A stretch of DNA of 64,000 bases from CAG-873 sp910578365 (lineage in GTDB: Bacteria; Bacteroidota; Bacteroidia; Bacteroidales; Muribaculaceae). The translations under genes and the position numbers were made by a program. Below the pieces are notes generated by a model. That model had not been told where the DNA came from. It did no database searches and worked only from the letters and a program-made list of their open reading frames with translations. Positions 17,161 through 25,135 of this stretch are shown here, one piece after another. Location: positions 3,286,001 through 3,350,000 of the forward strand of contig OX620685.1 of the NCBI GenBank assembly GCA_951635545.1, given 5' to 3'. Each line of letters starts with the position of its first letter. Position 1 is the first letter of the stretch.

Positions 17161-17295
17161 AAAAAGAAGCAAATCTCGGAATGTCATCACAAATCCTAAA
17201 ATCCTAATTCCCTTGAAATCAGACTATGAAAATTAGGTGGAAATTCCCAATTTTCTATCCCAAGTTTACTGAATTTTTCTTAACTTTGCAACCTT

Positions 17296-18609
17296 ATGAA
17301 AGAAATAAACCGCAAAATACTTGCAATAGCCCTTCCGGCCATAGCGTCGAACATCACCACTCCGCTGCTTGGCATGATTGACACTGCCATAGTGGGCCAC
17401 ATAGGCTCGGCGGCATATATAGGGGCAATTGCCGTCGGGTCAAGCATGTTCAGCATGCTCTACTGGCTATTCGGCTTTCTGCGCATGGGCAGCAGTGGAC
17501 TCACGGCCCAGTCGCTGGGCAAAGGCGACCATACGGCCTGCAACGCCCTGCTCTACCGCGCCCTCGCGGTAGGTCTTGGCGTAGGACTGCTGATGATACT
17601 GTTCAGCGGCCCGCTCGGGCGAACGGCCCTCGACTTTCTCGACGCCGACCCTGCTACACGCAGTCTGGCAGCGCGCTACTTCAGCCTTGTAATCTATGGC
17701 GCGCCCGCAGTGATGTGTACCTTTGCACTGAGCGGCTGGCTGCTGGGCATGCAAAACTCACGCACCATAATGTGGATGGCCATGATAACCAATGTGGTGA
17801 ATATAACTGTAAGCTTCACACTTGTATTCGGCGTGGGCATGCGCATCGAAGGCGTAGCCATTGGCACCGTGTGCGCTCAATGGATTGGCGTGATTTACGG
17901 CCTTACAGCAGCCATGCGCATATACCGGCCCGGGCAACCGGCCTGGCACGAAGTGCTGCACATAGGCCATATGCTGCGCTTTTTCAAAATCAACACCGAC
18001 ATATTTCTGCGAACCGTATGCCTGGTGGCCGTAACGGTGTGGTTCACCCGCAGCGGAGCCCGGCAGCATGTCGACATACTGGCCGCAAATGCTCTGCTGA
18101 TGCAGCTATTTCTGTTCTTCTCCTACTTCATGGACGGGTTTGCATACGCCGGCGAAGCACTCTCCGGCAAATACCTGGGCATGCGCAGCTACGACATGCT
18201 ACACCGCACCGTCAAGGCCCTGATGGTATGGAGTGCCATGCTGTCGGTATTGTTCGCCATGCTCTATCTTGGCTGCGGACGCCTGATAATCAGCCTACTC
18301 ACCGACAACAGCCATGTACTCTCAGTAGCCATGGAATTCCTGCCCTGGATAGTGGCAGTGCCGCTTGTCGGCGTACTGGCTTTTGTGTTCGACGGTATTT
18401 TTATAGGCATGACCAACACCCGAAGCATGCTCATAAGCATGCTTGTGGCCACGGCTCTATTTTTCGGCCTGTACATACTGTTGTTCCCGCATCTGAGCAA
18501 CCACGGATTATGGCTTGCGTTCATAGCTTATCTGCTTGTGCGCGGCATAGTATTAGGAGTAATCTACCGCCGCCACAGCGCACGATGGCAAAATGAAAGC
18601 CAAACATAG
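17296..18609 (+). CDS. MATE-family multidrug efflux transporter (DinF-like)
   Basis: Inner-membrane antiporter of 437 residues with about twelve hydrophobic segments and the MATE signature near the N-terminus (ALPAIASNITTPLLGMIDTAIVGHIG, residues about 12-38). The second half repeats the fold from about residue 230. DinF-type MATE proteins export cationic drugs or organic acids in exchange for Na+ or H+; the substrate cannot be read from sequence. A TAACTTTG -7 box lies at 17281-17288, only seven bases before the ATG, so the transcript may have almost no leader. It is the first chromosomal gene right of the accessory island. Confidence 0.9.
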   Translation: MKEINRKILAIALPAIASNITTPLLGMIDTAIVGHIGSAAYIGAIAVGSSMFSMLYWLFGFLRMGSSGLTAQSLGKGDHTACNALLYRALAVGLGVGLLMILFSGPLGRTALDFLDADPATRSLAARYFSLVIYGAPAVMCTFALSGWLLGMQNSRTIMWMAMITNVVNITVSFTLVFGVGMRIEGVAIGTVCAQWIGVIYGLTAAMRIYRPGQPAWHEVLHIGHMLRFFKINTDIFLRTVCLVAVTVWFTRSGARQHVDILAANALLMQLFLFFSYFMDGFAYAGEALSGKYLGMRSYDMLHRTVKALMVWSAMLSVLFAMLYLGCGRLIISLLTDNSHVLSVAMEFLPWIVAVPLVGVLAFVFDGIFIGMTNTRSMLISMLVATALFFGLYILLFPHLSNHGLWLAFIAYLLVRGIVLGVIYRRHSARWQNESQT

Positions 18610-18699
18610 CTCCAATGGCACTTTTGCCATAATTTCACCAACAAAATGCTATTTAACTGTTAAAATATGCAAATACGGCGGAAAAAATCCATAAATTAC

Positions 18700-18730
18700 T
18701 TGCACAAGTCAGCAATAAGTACTAATTTTG
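18700..18730 (+). promoter_or_regulatory. Sigma-ABfr-type promoter of the candidate small RNA
   Basis: TTG at 18700-18702 and TAATTTTG at 18723-18730 are separated by exactly 20 bases, matching the Bacteroidetes primary promoter. Transcription should begin near 18736. Confidence 0.7.
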
Positions 18731-18735
18731 CAATG

Positions 18736-18798
18736 TGTTTTCATGGTATAGATTTAAGGTTAACTGGATTGGTTGTCGGGAGACAATCAATTTTTTTT
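18736..18798 (+). ncRNA. Candidate independent small RNA of about 63 nt
   Basis: Between a good promoter and a strong terminator is a transcript too short for a gene. Its 5' half is an unstructured AU-rich segment (GATTTAAGGTTAACTGG region). Its 3' half is a hairpin, ATTGGTTGTC (18768-18777) with GACAATCAAT (18782-18791), GGGA loop and one G-U pair, running into eight U (18791-18798). This is the layout of a trans-acting sRNA. An in-frame ATG at 18733 continues through the hairpin and U tract and gives low-complexity protein, so coding is unlikely. No target is known. Confidence 0.55.
18768..18798 (+). terminator. Rho-independent terminator of the candidate small RNA
   Basis: A 10-bp stem with a GGGA tetraloop is followed by an uninterrupted run of eight T. 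The region after it (18799-18909) shows no gene. Confidence 0.8.
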
Positions 18799-18909
18799 GT
18801 ACCTACCCCATACATCGGTATTCAAGTTGCGAAAGCGTCCCGGCGTCGTTCACCGGGCACGCGCCTCTTCTCCGATTCAACTGCGGGTGACGACGGGAGG
18901 CCGTCTAAA

Positions 18910-19818
18910 TCAGCGATGCTCCGAAATTTCAGCCGTGATAGCCTTGTAGACCATACGGCTCACTGTGGCAATGATTGATGCTGTCGATGCCATGTCGTAG
19001 GCCGAATCGGCTACAAATACCGCTATGGAATAATGACGGCCATCGGGCAGATTCACGTAGCCGACATCGTTTATAGCCACAAGCCGGCCTTGCGAATTTC
19101 GGTCGGCAGTTCCGGTCTTGTGCCCTATCACTACCCCGGTATCGGTCAAAGGTGCCGCAAGGCGGTCGACGCCGGTAGAACAATTTTCCATCAGCGCAGC
19201 CACTTCCTGCATCTGCGGACAGTCGGCCCTCAGTACGGTGTTAAACTGTTCGAGCAAACCGGCCATGGCCAGCGGGGTGCTGCGGTTCTGATAGCACAAG
19301 TAGGGATTCCGGTGCATCTCGTTTTCGGTATTCGCCACAATCACCTCGCCGTAACCCATCGACTTCATCAGCGAAGCCACTTTGGCGGGTCCGCCAATCA
19401 GACGGAACAGTATGTCGCAGGCATTATTATCGCTCTGCTGCAGTGAATATGCCAGTAACTCGCTCACCGACAGGCGCAGTGAGTTTTTGCCGTATTTGGC
19501 ATACATAGGGCTGTACGTGTTGGCGTGCATCTCTTCGGCCGAGATAGCCAGCGAATCGCCGATCTGGATGCCAAGGCGCCTGCAATAATCGGCCACGGCT
19601 ATAGCCTGCGGGAATTTATACACACTCAGCATAGGAAAGTCGCGCCGGCCGTTTACGTCTATTGTATCTTTGCCGTCAACAATCACGGCCACGCCTACAC
19701 GGGCGTCCTGCCTACTTACATAATCGGCCAGTCGTGTCTGAAGGTCAGCATATTGTTGTGCCTGCGACACCGCTGCCGAGGACAGAAACATCAGAATTGC
19801 AATAATTACTTTTCGCAT
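18910..19818 (-). CDS. Class A beta-lactamase
   Basis: A periplasmic serine beta-lactamase of 302 residues with a signal peptide (about residues 1-20, ending SQA). All class A motifs are present: S65-V-Y-K68 (SxxK), S129-D-N131, E167 with N171 in ENEMHRN, and K234-T-G236. The QSDNNACD context and NTENEMHRN loop resemble the Bacteroidetes CfxA/CepA/PER-type branch (subclass A2) rather than TEM. Members hydrolyse cephalosporins; the spectrum here cannot be predicted. It sits among core-type genes, with no mobile element adjoining, which suggests a resident chromosomal enzyme. A CAAATTTA stretch at 19833-19840 gives a TAAATTTG -7 box on its strand. Confidence 0.93.
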   Translation of the reverse strand: MRKVIIAILMFLSSAAVSQAQQYADLQTRLADYVSRQDARVGVAVIVDGKDTIDVNGRRDFPMLSVYKFPQAIAVADYCRRLGIQIGDSLAISAEEMHANTYSPMYAKYGKNSLRLSVSELLAYSLQQSDNNACDILFRLIGGPAKVASLMKSMGYGEVIVANTENEMHRNPYLCYQNRSTPLAMAGLLEQFNTVLRADCPQMQEVAALMENCSTGVDRLAAPLTDTGVVIGHKTGTADRNSQGRLVAINDVGYVNLPDGRHYSIAVFVADSAYDMASTASIIATVSRMVYKAITAEISEHR

Positions 19819-19904
19819 AGCATATTTTTTTGCAAATTTACAAAATTATTTTAATTTAGATGCATCTCCGGACGATTTCAGCAAGCCGGCCGAAACCGAT
19901 ACAG

Positions 19905-19942
19905 AAAGTGGGTGCCGCCTGCATTTGGCAACACCCACTTTT
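19905..19942. terminator. Terminator of the MFS transporter gene
   Basis: AAGTGGGTG near 19906 pairs with CACCCACTT near 19932, with GCC/GGC partly extending the stem. TTTT follows on the + strand and TTTC on the - strand. It lies 30 bases past the transporter stop on the - strand. Confidence 0.7.
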
Positions 19943-19971
19943 GTATAACACACTATAATATTATTTCTCAA

Positions 19972-21816
19972 CTACAACATGTTCGCCGCTGGTTTCTTTA
20001 TAATCCACACGGCCAGCGCACCGAGCAGAAGAAGCACACCCGAGGTGCCGAGCATCATTACGGTATTGGCCACTCCGGCCGAAGGCCCGACTGAAACAAT
20101 GGGGAAGATGTTGAGTATAAGGCCTCCTACCAGAGCTGCCACTATCTGGGGCAGACATATGGTACAGTTGAACAGACCGAGATAAGCGCCGATATTCTTG
20201 CCCGACAATGCGTTGGTAAGTATAGTGAAGGGCATGGCCAACATGGCGGCCCAGCCGCAGCCTGCAAGTCCATAGCTTATGCACAGCAGGTATTTGTTTT
20301 GGATATAGCAGATGCTTATGAAGCCGACTGCACCTATAAGCAGACTGAGCGAGTAGCCGAGTTTGCGGCTGCGGAAGCGGGCGAGCAACAGAGCCCACAG
20401 CACTGCCACACCTCCCTGAATGGCAAGCAGCACGCCGTTCCAGTCGCCTGCCGCCTGATACTGACTCGATGCAGAGTTGAGTACCGTCTTGTAGTTTACA
20501 TCTATCGATTCCATTGCCGGCAGGTCTTTGGTGTCCTCAAGGAAATATTCGCCGCTGCCGTCGGCCTTGGCGATATGAGCCAGACGGAGGGTTACTCCGG
20601 GCTCTATGAGCGAGAACTGCGACACTGTACTGAGGCGCGATGCCGGCACCGCCGCGCCATCTACCTGCAGTTCGCGGCCCACAAGGTCAACCGACGCTTC
20701 GTGCGGGGCTATTTTGGCTACGCCGCCCACATACACGGGCTGACCTCCGTTTATGATTGTGTCGCCGTCGAGCACTACAGTGCCGGGGGTGGTAAAGTTG
20801 CCGTCGATGCTCACGCCGGCCATTACGAATTTGCCATTGTCTAACACCATCCGCTTGCCGTCGAACAGGTATTTGTCGGCATATTTCTCGCCGTTCACGC
20901 TCACACTCTCAACCACTTTCTGCGATGGCGCGCCGAATGCCTGAATTGCCACCGCATCGGTAGAATAAGTCCACATGTAAAGGAAGCCGGCCCAGCAGAA
21001 GAACTGCACAAGGCCTACAGTCCAGAACACTTTTGGCGCGTGGGCAAGCAGCTTCAGCAGGTTGATTTTCTCTTTCTTTTCCGCAGACATGGATTCTGAT
21101 TCCGCAATGCCATGATAATAGGCATATTCCTTCGGAGGCATTTCCTTTACTTTGGCCATGGTGTATATTACACACAGCAGCAGAATAGCGGCTCCGAGAT
21201 AGAAGACCACAGTAACAGTAGGCGGCACCTCGCCTTCCGGAGCTGTGGGCGACAGGAACCAAGCCAGCACAAACGGGGCCAGATAGCCAACTACAGAACC
21301 GGCATTGCACAGAAAACTCTGAATACTGTAGGCCAAACCTTTCTGCCGCTCATTAACAAAGTCGCCTACAAGCATCTTGAAAGGCTGCATGGCCATATTT
21401 ATCGATGTGTCGAGAAACATCAGCATCACCAGGCCGAATACAATCGCGGCGCCTATGCTCAGGCCCAGCGAACCGGCGTTTGGCAGAAAACACATCACTA
21501 TCATTGCTACAAGGGCACCGATGATAAGGTAAGGCAGACGGCGGCCGAAACGGTTCCAGGTGCGGTCGCTCGACACACCTACAATAGGTTGCACTATCAT
21601 GCCCATAAGCGGCGGCAGAATCCAGAAATAACTCAAATCGTGTGGGTCGGCGCCGATAGTCGAGAATATTCGGCTCACCTGCGAACTCTGCAGGGCATAG
21701 GCAATCTGTACACCAAAGAAGCCGAAACTCAGGTTCCAGAGTTTCCAGAAACCCATGTCCGGTTTTTCGCCCGGCGCCAGTTTATGACTCAGGCTTGCAG
21801 CATTTTTGTTTTCCAT
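19972..21816 (-). CDS. SLC45-type MFS sugar transporter with a large periplasmic insert
   Basis: Major facilitator protein of 614 residues related to the SLC45/sucrose-H+ symporter branch. Marks include the N-terminal WKLWNLSFGFFGVQIAYALQ segment and the RTWNRFGRRLPYL loop between helices 2 and 3. About twelve membrane segments are seen. Unusually, about 160 residues without membrane segments (about 294-455) lie between helices 7 and 8 on the predicted periplasmic side, with repeated beta-rich phrases (DGKRMVLDNG, VVLDGDTIING). Bacteroidetes members often lie in sugar-utilisation loci, but this one is alone. Substrate is probably an alpha-glucoside or similar sugar; that is inference. Confidence 0.85.
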   Translation of the reverse strand: MENKNAASLSHKLAPGEKPDMGFWKLWNLSFGFFGVQIAYALQSSQVSRIFSTIGADPHDLSYFWILPPLMGMIVQPIVGVSSDRTWNRFGRRLPYLIIGALVAMIVMCFLPNAGSLGLSIGAAIVFGLVMLMFLDTSINMAMQPFKMLVGDFVNERQKGLAYSIQSFLCNAGSVVGYLAPFVLAWFLSPTAPEGEVPPTVTVVFYLGAAILLLCVIYTMAKVKEMPPKEYAYYHGIAESESMSAEKKEKINLLKLLAHAPKVFWTVGLVQFFCWAGFLYMWTYSTDAVAIQAFGAPSQKVVESVSVNGEKYADKYLFDGKRMVLDNGKFVMAGVSIDGNFTTPGTVVLDGDTIINGGQPVYVGGVAKIAPHEASVDLVGRELQVDGAAVPASRLSTVSQFSLIEPGVTLRLAHIAKADGSGEYFLEDTKDLPAMESIDVNYKTVLNSASSQYQAAGDWNGVLLAIQGGVAVLWALLLARFRSRKLGYSLSLLIGAVGFISICYIQNKYLLCISYGLAGCGWAAMLAMPFTILTNALSGKNIGAYLGLFNCTICLPQIVAALVGGLILNIFPIVSVGPSAGVANTVMMLGTSGVLLLLGALAVWIIKKPAANML

Positions 21817-21986
21817 GCTATATTTACGCGTATTAAAAGTTTACATTGGCTTTAACCCTGTTTTACAATCGAATAACTCACAGGGCATGTCGCATTATCT
21901 CTTCAATTGACAAAATTAGCATTTCTTTTTTATTTACGTAATAGTTTTAATGTTTTTTCACAGAAAAACACCCGGTAAAATTCAAT

Positions 21987-22017
21987 TTTGCAGTTAACAA
22001 AAAAATGCCGAACTTTG
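21987..22017 (+). promoter_or_regulatory. Probable promoter of the chromate-transporter pair
   Basis: TTTG at 21987-21990 and GAACTTTG at 22010-22017 are 19 bases apart. The -7 box differs from TAnnTTTG at its first base. The start codon follows 11 bases later, so the leader would be very short. Confidence 0.55.
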
Positions 22018-22028
22018 CACTATAATTC

Positions 22029-22607
22029 ATGCTTATGATGCTACAATTATTTTCAACATTTTTTAAAATCGGAGCCTTCACTTTCGGCGGTGGCTGGGCC
22101 ATGATTAGCATTATCGAGCGCGAGATTGTGGACAAGCACCGCTGGATTGAGCGCGCCGAGTTCCTCGATCTGCTGGCGCTGGCACAGTCCATGCCGGGCA
22201 TACTGGCGGTGAACATCGCAGTGGCCATAGGCGACCGTCTGCGCGGATTCAAAGGCAGTGCGACAGCGGCTTTGGGCACCATAGCTCCAAGCTTTATGAT
22301 TATTCTGCTCATAGCCATGTTTCTTACTCCCGACCTTATTACGGGCAACCCCACCCTTGCCGCAATATTCAAAGGCATACGCCCGGCTGTGGTAGCGCTG
22401 ATAGTGGCGCCGGTAATCACATCGGCCAAAGCTGCAGGCATCAACCGACGCACTATATGGATACCGGTGGCTGTCGGTATACTGATATGGTCAAAATGGC
22501 CCGTGGTGTCCAACCCTATTTTATACATAGTAATAGGAGGTTTAGCAGGATGGCTGCATCTGCGCCACAGCCGCAAATGCCTCGACAAGAAAGGAGGTCC
22601 GGCATGA
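22029..22607 (+). CDS. chrA: Chromate transporter subunit (short-chain CHR), first of pair
   Basis: A 192-residue inner-membrane protein of the CHR superfamily (PF02417), single-domain type. The family signature FGGGWAM is near residue 20 and the LALAQSMPGILAVNIAVAIG segment near residues 50-70. Short-chain CHR proteins come in adjacent pairs of opposite topology that work together, equivalent to the two halves of long ChrA. Its TGA overlaps the ATG of the second subunit (22604-22607). Export of chromate is established for some members; for many gut members the natural substrate is unknown. Confidence 0.88.
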   Translation: MLMMLQLFSTFFKIGAFTFGGGWAMISIIEREIVDKHRWIERAEFLDLLALAQSMPGILAVNIAVAIGDRLRGFKGSATAALGTIAPSFMIILLIAMFLTPDLITGNPTLAAIFKGIRPAVVALIVAPVITSAKAAGINRRTIWIPVAVGILIWSKWPVVSNPILYIVIGGLAGWLHLRHSRKCLDKKGGPA

Positions 22608-23176
22608 TAATATACCTGCGACTGATATGGAGCTACCTCAAGATAGGCTTCTTCGGCTTTGGCGGCGGCTATGCCATGCTGGCACTGATTGAGAACGAGA
22701 TAGTCACTCCGGGCTGGATTACAGAGAAGATGTTTACCGACATAGTGGCGATTTCGCAGATGACTCCCGGCCCCATAGGCATCAACTCTGCCACCTACAT
22801 AGGCTATGTGGCGCCCACACACAGCGATGCCGCAATATCCGGCCCGCTATGGGGCATTTTAGGCTCGATTATCTGCACTCTGGTGGTGATACTGCCATCG
22901 TTTCTGCTGGTGCGCTACGCCGGACATTATATATTGAAACACCACGATTCGGACGCTGTAAAAGGCGTATTCTCAGGCCTCCGGCCGGTGGTGGTCGGCC
23001 TGATTGCCTCGGCGGCTCTGCTGCTGATGAACTCCGAGAACTTCGGCAGCACACCGCCCGAACTCATCAAGAGCATAGCCATTGCCGCAACTGCACTGGG
23101 CGTGAACCTGTTTACTAAAATACATCCTATCTATATAATCATTGCCGCAGGCTTTGCCGGCTGGTTAATATTCTGA
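22604..23176 (+). CDS. chrA: Chromate transporter subunit (short-chain CHR), second of pair
   Basis: A 190-residue CHR-domain membrane protein. The start is the ATG at 22604, which overlaps the previous stop and follows an AGGAGG (22573-22576 area extending to AAGGAGGT) ribosome site, rather than a longer upstream frame. It shows FGFGGGYAML near residue 20 and the paired motif ISQMTPGPIGINSATYIG near residues 50-68. Together with the upstream gene it forms one functional unit. The coding region ends exactly at the left arm of the inverted-repeat element. Confidence 0.88.
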   Translation: MIIYLRLIWSYLKIGFFGFGGGYAMLALIENEIVTPGWITEKMFTDIVAISQMTPGPIGINSATYIGYVAPTHSDAAISGPLWGILGSIICTLVVILPSFLLVRYAGHYILKHHDSDAVKGVFSGLRPVVVGLIASAALLLMNSENFGSTPPELIKSIAIAATALGVNLFTKIHPIYIIIAAGFAGWLIF

Positions 23177-23438
23177 GAGGGTGTTTAATAATAAATGTTA
23201 AATTCCCGGTGGCGTATCTTTTAGCAATTCAGCAAAAGAGACGCCAAGGCGGGGGTAACTTTAAAAATCCATTAATTCAAAAAATAATGTTGATACAGAA
23301 ATTACCATTCCACTCGAAAATCACGGGCGCCTTTTGCTCTTCATTTCAGTCACATAGCTCGCTATGCTCCTTCAATTCAGAGCAAAATTCGCCACGTGAT
23401 TTTCGGCCGGGAATTAACATTTATTATTAAACACCCTC
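23177..23438. repeat. MITE-like structured inverted-repeat element
   Basis: A non-coding element of about 262 bp. Its arms, 23177-23209 and 23407-23438, match over more than 30 bases with one indel (GAGGGTGTTTAATAATAAAT and on, ending CCCGG). Inside are at least three further stems: TGGCGT/ACGCCA with TCTTTT/AAAAGA; CGAAAATCACG with CGTGATTTTCG plus flanking GCTCT/AGAGC; and a CATAGC-TC-GCTATG hairpin. Single-stranded, it would fold into a branched structure. It fills the whole chrA-folC gap, and its right arm ends 5 bases before the folC ATG. Short ends of the same type recur near 43621-43634. Confidence 0.8.
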
Positions 23439-23443
23439 TGAGT

Positions 23444-24754
23444 ATGACCTACAACGAAGCTACAGATTTCCTGTTCAACTCTCTGCCGATGTTTCAGGTG
23501 CAGGGCGCCGGGGCCTACAAACCCGGACTTGACACAGTACGCACCCTGGCCAACGCTTTCGGCGACCCTCAGCGCCGTCTGCGCTGCATACATGTAGGAG
23601 GCACAAACGGCAAAGGCAGCACAGCCCACACCCTGGCTGCCATATTATCGGCTTCAGGGCTCAGCGTAGGCCTGTTCACCTCGCCTCATCTGGTCGACTT
23701 CCGCGAGCGCATCAGGGTTGACGGCAACATGATTAGCGAGGACGAGGTAGTAGACTTTACCGAGCGCTTTCTGGCCAACAGCACACTGCGGGCACTGCAG
23801 CCGTCGTTTTTCGAACTCACCACTGTGATGGCTCTTGAGTTCTTCGCCCGGCGCCGCGTCGACATAGCAGTGATTGAAGTTGGCCTCGGCGGACGACTCG
23901 ACAGCACCAACATAATCACCCCCGACTTGTGTGTAATCACCAACATATCGCTCGACCATACCGCATTGCTCGGCGACACACCCGAGGCAATAGCTGCCGA
24001 AAAGGCCGGGATATTCAAGCCCGATGTACCTGTAGTGGTCAGCGAGGCCGAGGGCGCAGTGCGCAGTGTGTTTGAGAAGCATGCCGCAGAAACCGGCAGC
24101 CCAATTATGTTTGCTTGCGACAAGCCTCTGTACCTGTCGGCTTCGCAGCAGCACGACCATATACTCTACCGCGCTACCCCATGGGGCGACCTGCGCGGCG
24201 AACTGTGCGGCGACTGCCAGAAGCAGAACACCGCCGGAATACTCCTGGCCGTAAAGACACTCATCGACAAAGGCTATCCTATTACCGACCGCGCCGTGGC
24301 CGACGGCATGGCCTGTGTGTGCGAGATGACCGGCCTTAAAGGCCGCTGGATGACTTTGGGCAGCGGGCCGCTGGTGATATGCGACACCGGACACAACATA
24401 GGCGGGTGGAAATACCTGGCCCCAAGACTACGGCACGAAAGCGAACGCCTCGCAGCTCAGTCTTCGCGGCTGCATATAGTACTGGGCTTTGTCAACGACA
24501 AGAACATCGACCCTATACTCGACCTGATAAGCGGAATTCCCGCCGAATTCCACTTCGTGGCTCCCGACATACGCCGAGCTCGTTCAGCCGCCGAACTCGC
24601 CGCAGAGGCGGCACGGCACGGCATCATCGGCACCATACACGAATCGGTGGCCGAGGGCTACAAAAAAGCCCTTGCCGAAAGCGGCAAGGGCGATATGGTT
24701 TTCATCGGCGGCAGCACTTTCGTGGTCGCCGAACTGCTTAGCGCATTGCGATAA
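23444..24754 (+). CDS. folC: Folylpolyglutamate synthase / dihydrofolate synthase
   Basis: A Mur-ligase-fold enzyme of 436 residues that adds glutamate to dihydropteroate and/or tetrahydrofolate in the cytoplasm. The ATP-binding loop VGGTNGKGST lies at residues 51-60, the omega-loop region LFTSPHLVDFRERI at about 75-92, and the central EVGLGGRLDSTNI at about 150-165. The C-terminal domain begins near LKGRWM and includes CDTGHN. The ATG at 23444 is chosen because homology begins there; the frame extends back into the inverted-repeat element. Any transcript from chrA would carry that element's structure right before this start codon. Its last 17 bases overlap the convergent ridA. Confidence 0.92.
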   Translation: MTYNEATDFLFNSLPMFQVQGAGAYKPGLDTVRTLANAFGDPQRRLRCIHVGGTNGKGSTAHTLAAILSASGLSVGLFTSPHLVDFRERIRVDGNMISEDEVVDFTERFLANSTLRALQPSFFELTTVMALEFFARRRVDIAVIEVGLGGRLDSTNIITPDLCVITNISLDHTALLGDTPEAIAAEKAGIFKPDVPVVVSEAEGAVRSVFEKHAAETGSPIMFACDKPLYLSASQQHDHILYRATPWGDLRGELCGDCQKQNTAGILLAVKTLIDKGYPITDRAVADGMACVCEMTGLKGRWMTLGSGPLVICDTGHNIGGWKYLAPRLRHESERLAAQSSRLHIVLGFVNDKNIDPILDLISGIPAEFHFVAPDIRRARSAAELAAEAARHGIIGTIHESVAEGYKKALAESGKGDMVFIGGSTFVVAELLSALR

Positions 24755-25112
24755 CCTCGATTTCAACAAGCACCTTTTTGGGCAGCTCGCGTACGGCCAC
24801 AGCCGAACGGGCGGGATAAGGAGCCTTGAATGCGTTGCCGTAAACTTCGTTCATGGCAGCGAAGTCGTTCATGTCGGCCAGAAAAACGGTGGTCTTTACC
24901 ACGTTTTCCAGGCTCAGACCTGCTTCGTTGAGAATAGCGGTGACGTTGGCGATAGACTGCTCGGTCTGGGCCTTGATGCCCTCAACTACCTCGCCGTTGG
25001 CGGGATTGATTGGAATCTGACCCGAAGCGTATACGAATGTACCTGTGTCGATAGCCTGGCTGTAGGGGCCGATAGCGCCGGGAGCGGCGGTAGTGCTGAT
25101 TACTTTTTTCAT
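24738..25112 (-). CDS. ridA: RidA family reactive-intermediate deaminase
   Basis: A 124-residue YjgF/YER057c/UK114 protein that hydrolyses reactive enamine/imine intermediates (such as 2-aminoacrylate) released by PLP enzymes. Key features: N-terminal GPYSQA, the GQIPINPANGE turn, R102 in YPARSAV (substrate carboxylate) and E117 in VEIEVIA. It forms a trimer in known cases. It lies 23 bases downstream of the YihY gene on the same strand, so the two may be co-transcribed, and converges on folC with a 17-base overlap. Confidence 0.93.
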   Translation of the reverse strand: MKKVISTTAAPGAIGPYSQAIDTGTFVYASGQIPINPANGEVVEGIKAQTEQSIANVTAILNEAGLSLENVVKTTVFLADMNDFAAMNEVYGNAFKAPYPARSAVAVRELPKKVLVEIEVIAMR

Positions 25113-25135
25113 TGTCGTTTAAAGTTAATTTATAG

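Noticed and set aside
17715..18596. A 293-codon frame on the + strand within the MATE gene
   Set aside because: It is an alternative frame of a GC-rich coding region with His/Arg-rich composition; the MATE frame is clearly real.
18667..18978. A 103-codon + frame overlapping the candidate small RNA
   Set aside because: It begins before the promoter, runs through a terminator hairpin and U tract, and ends inside the beta-lactamase gene; composition is not protein-like.
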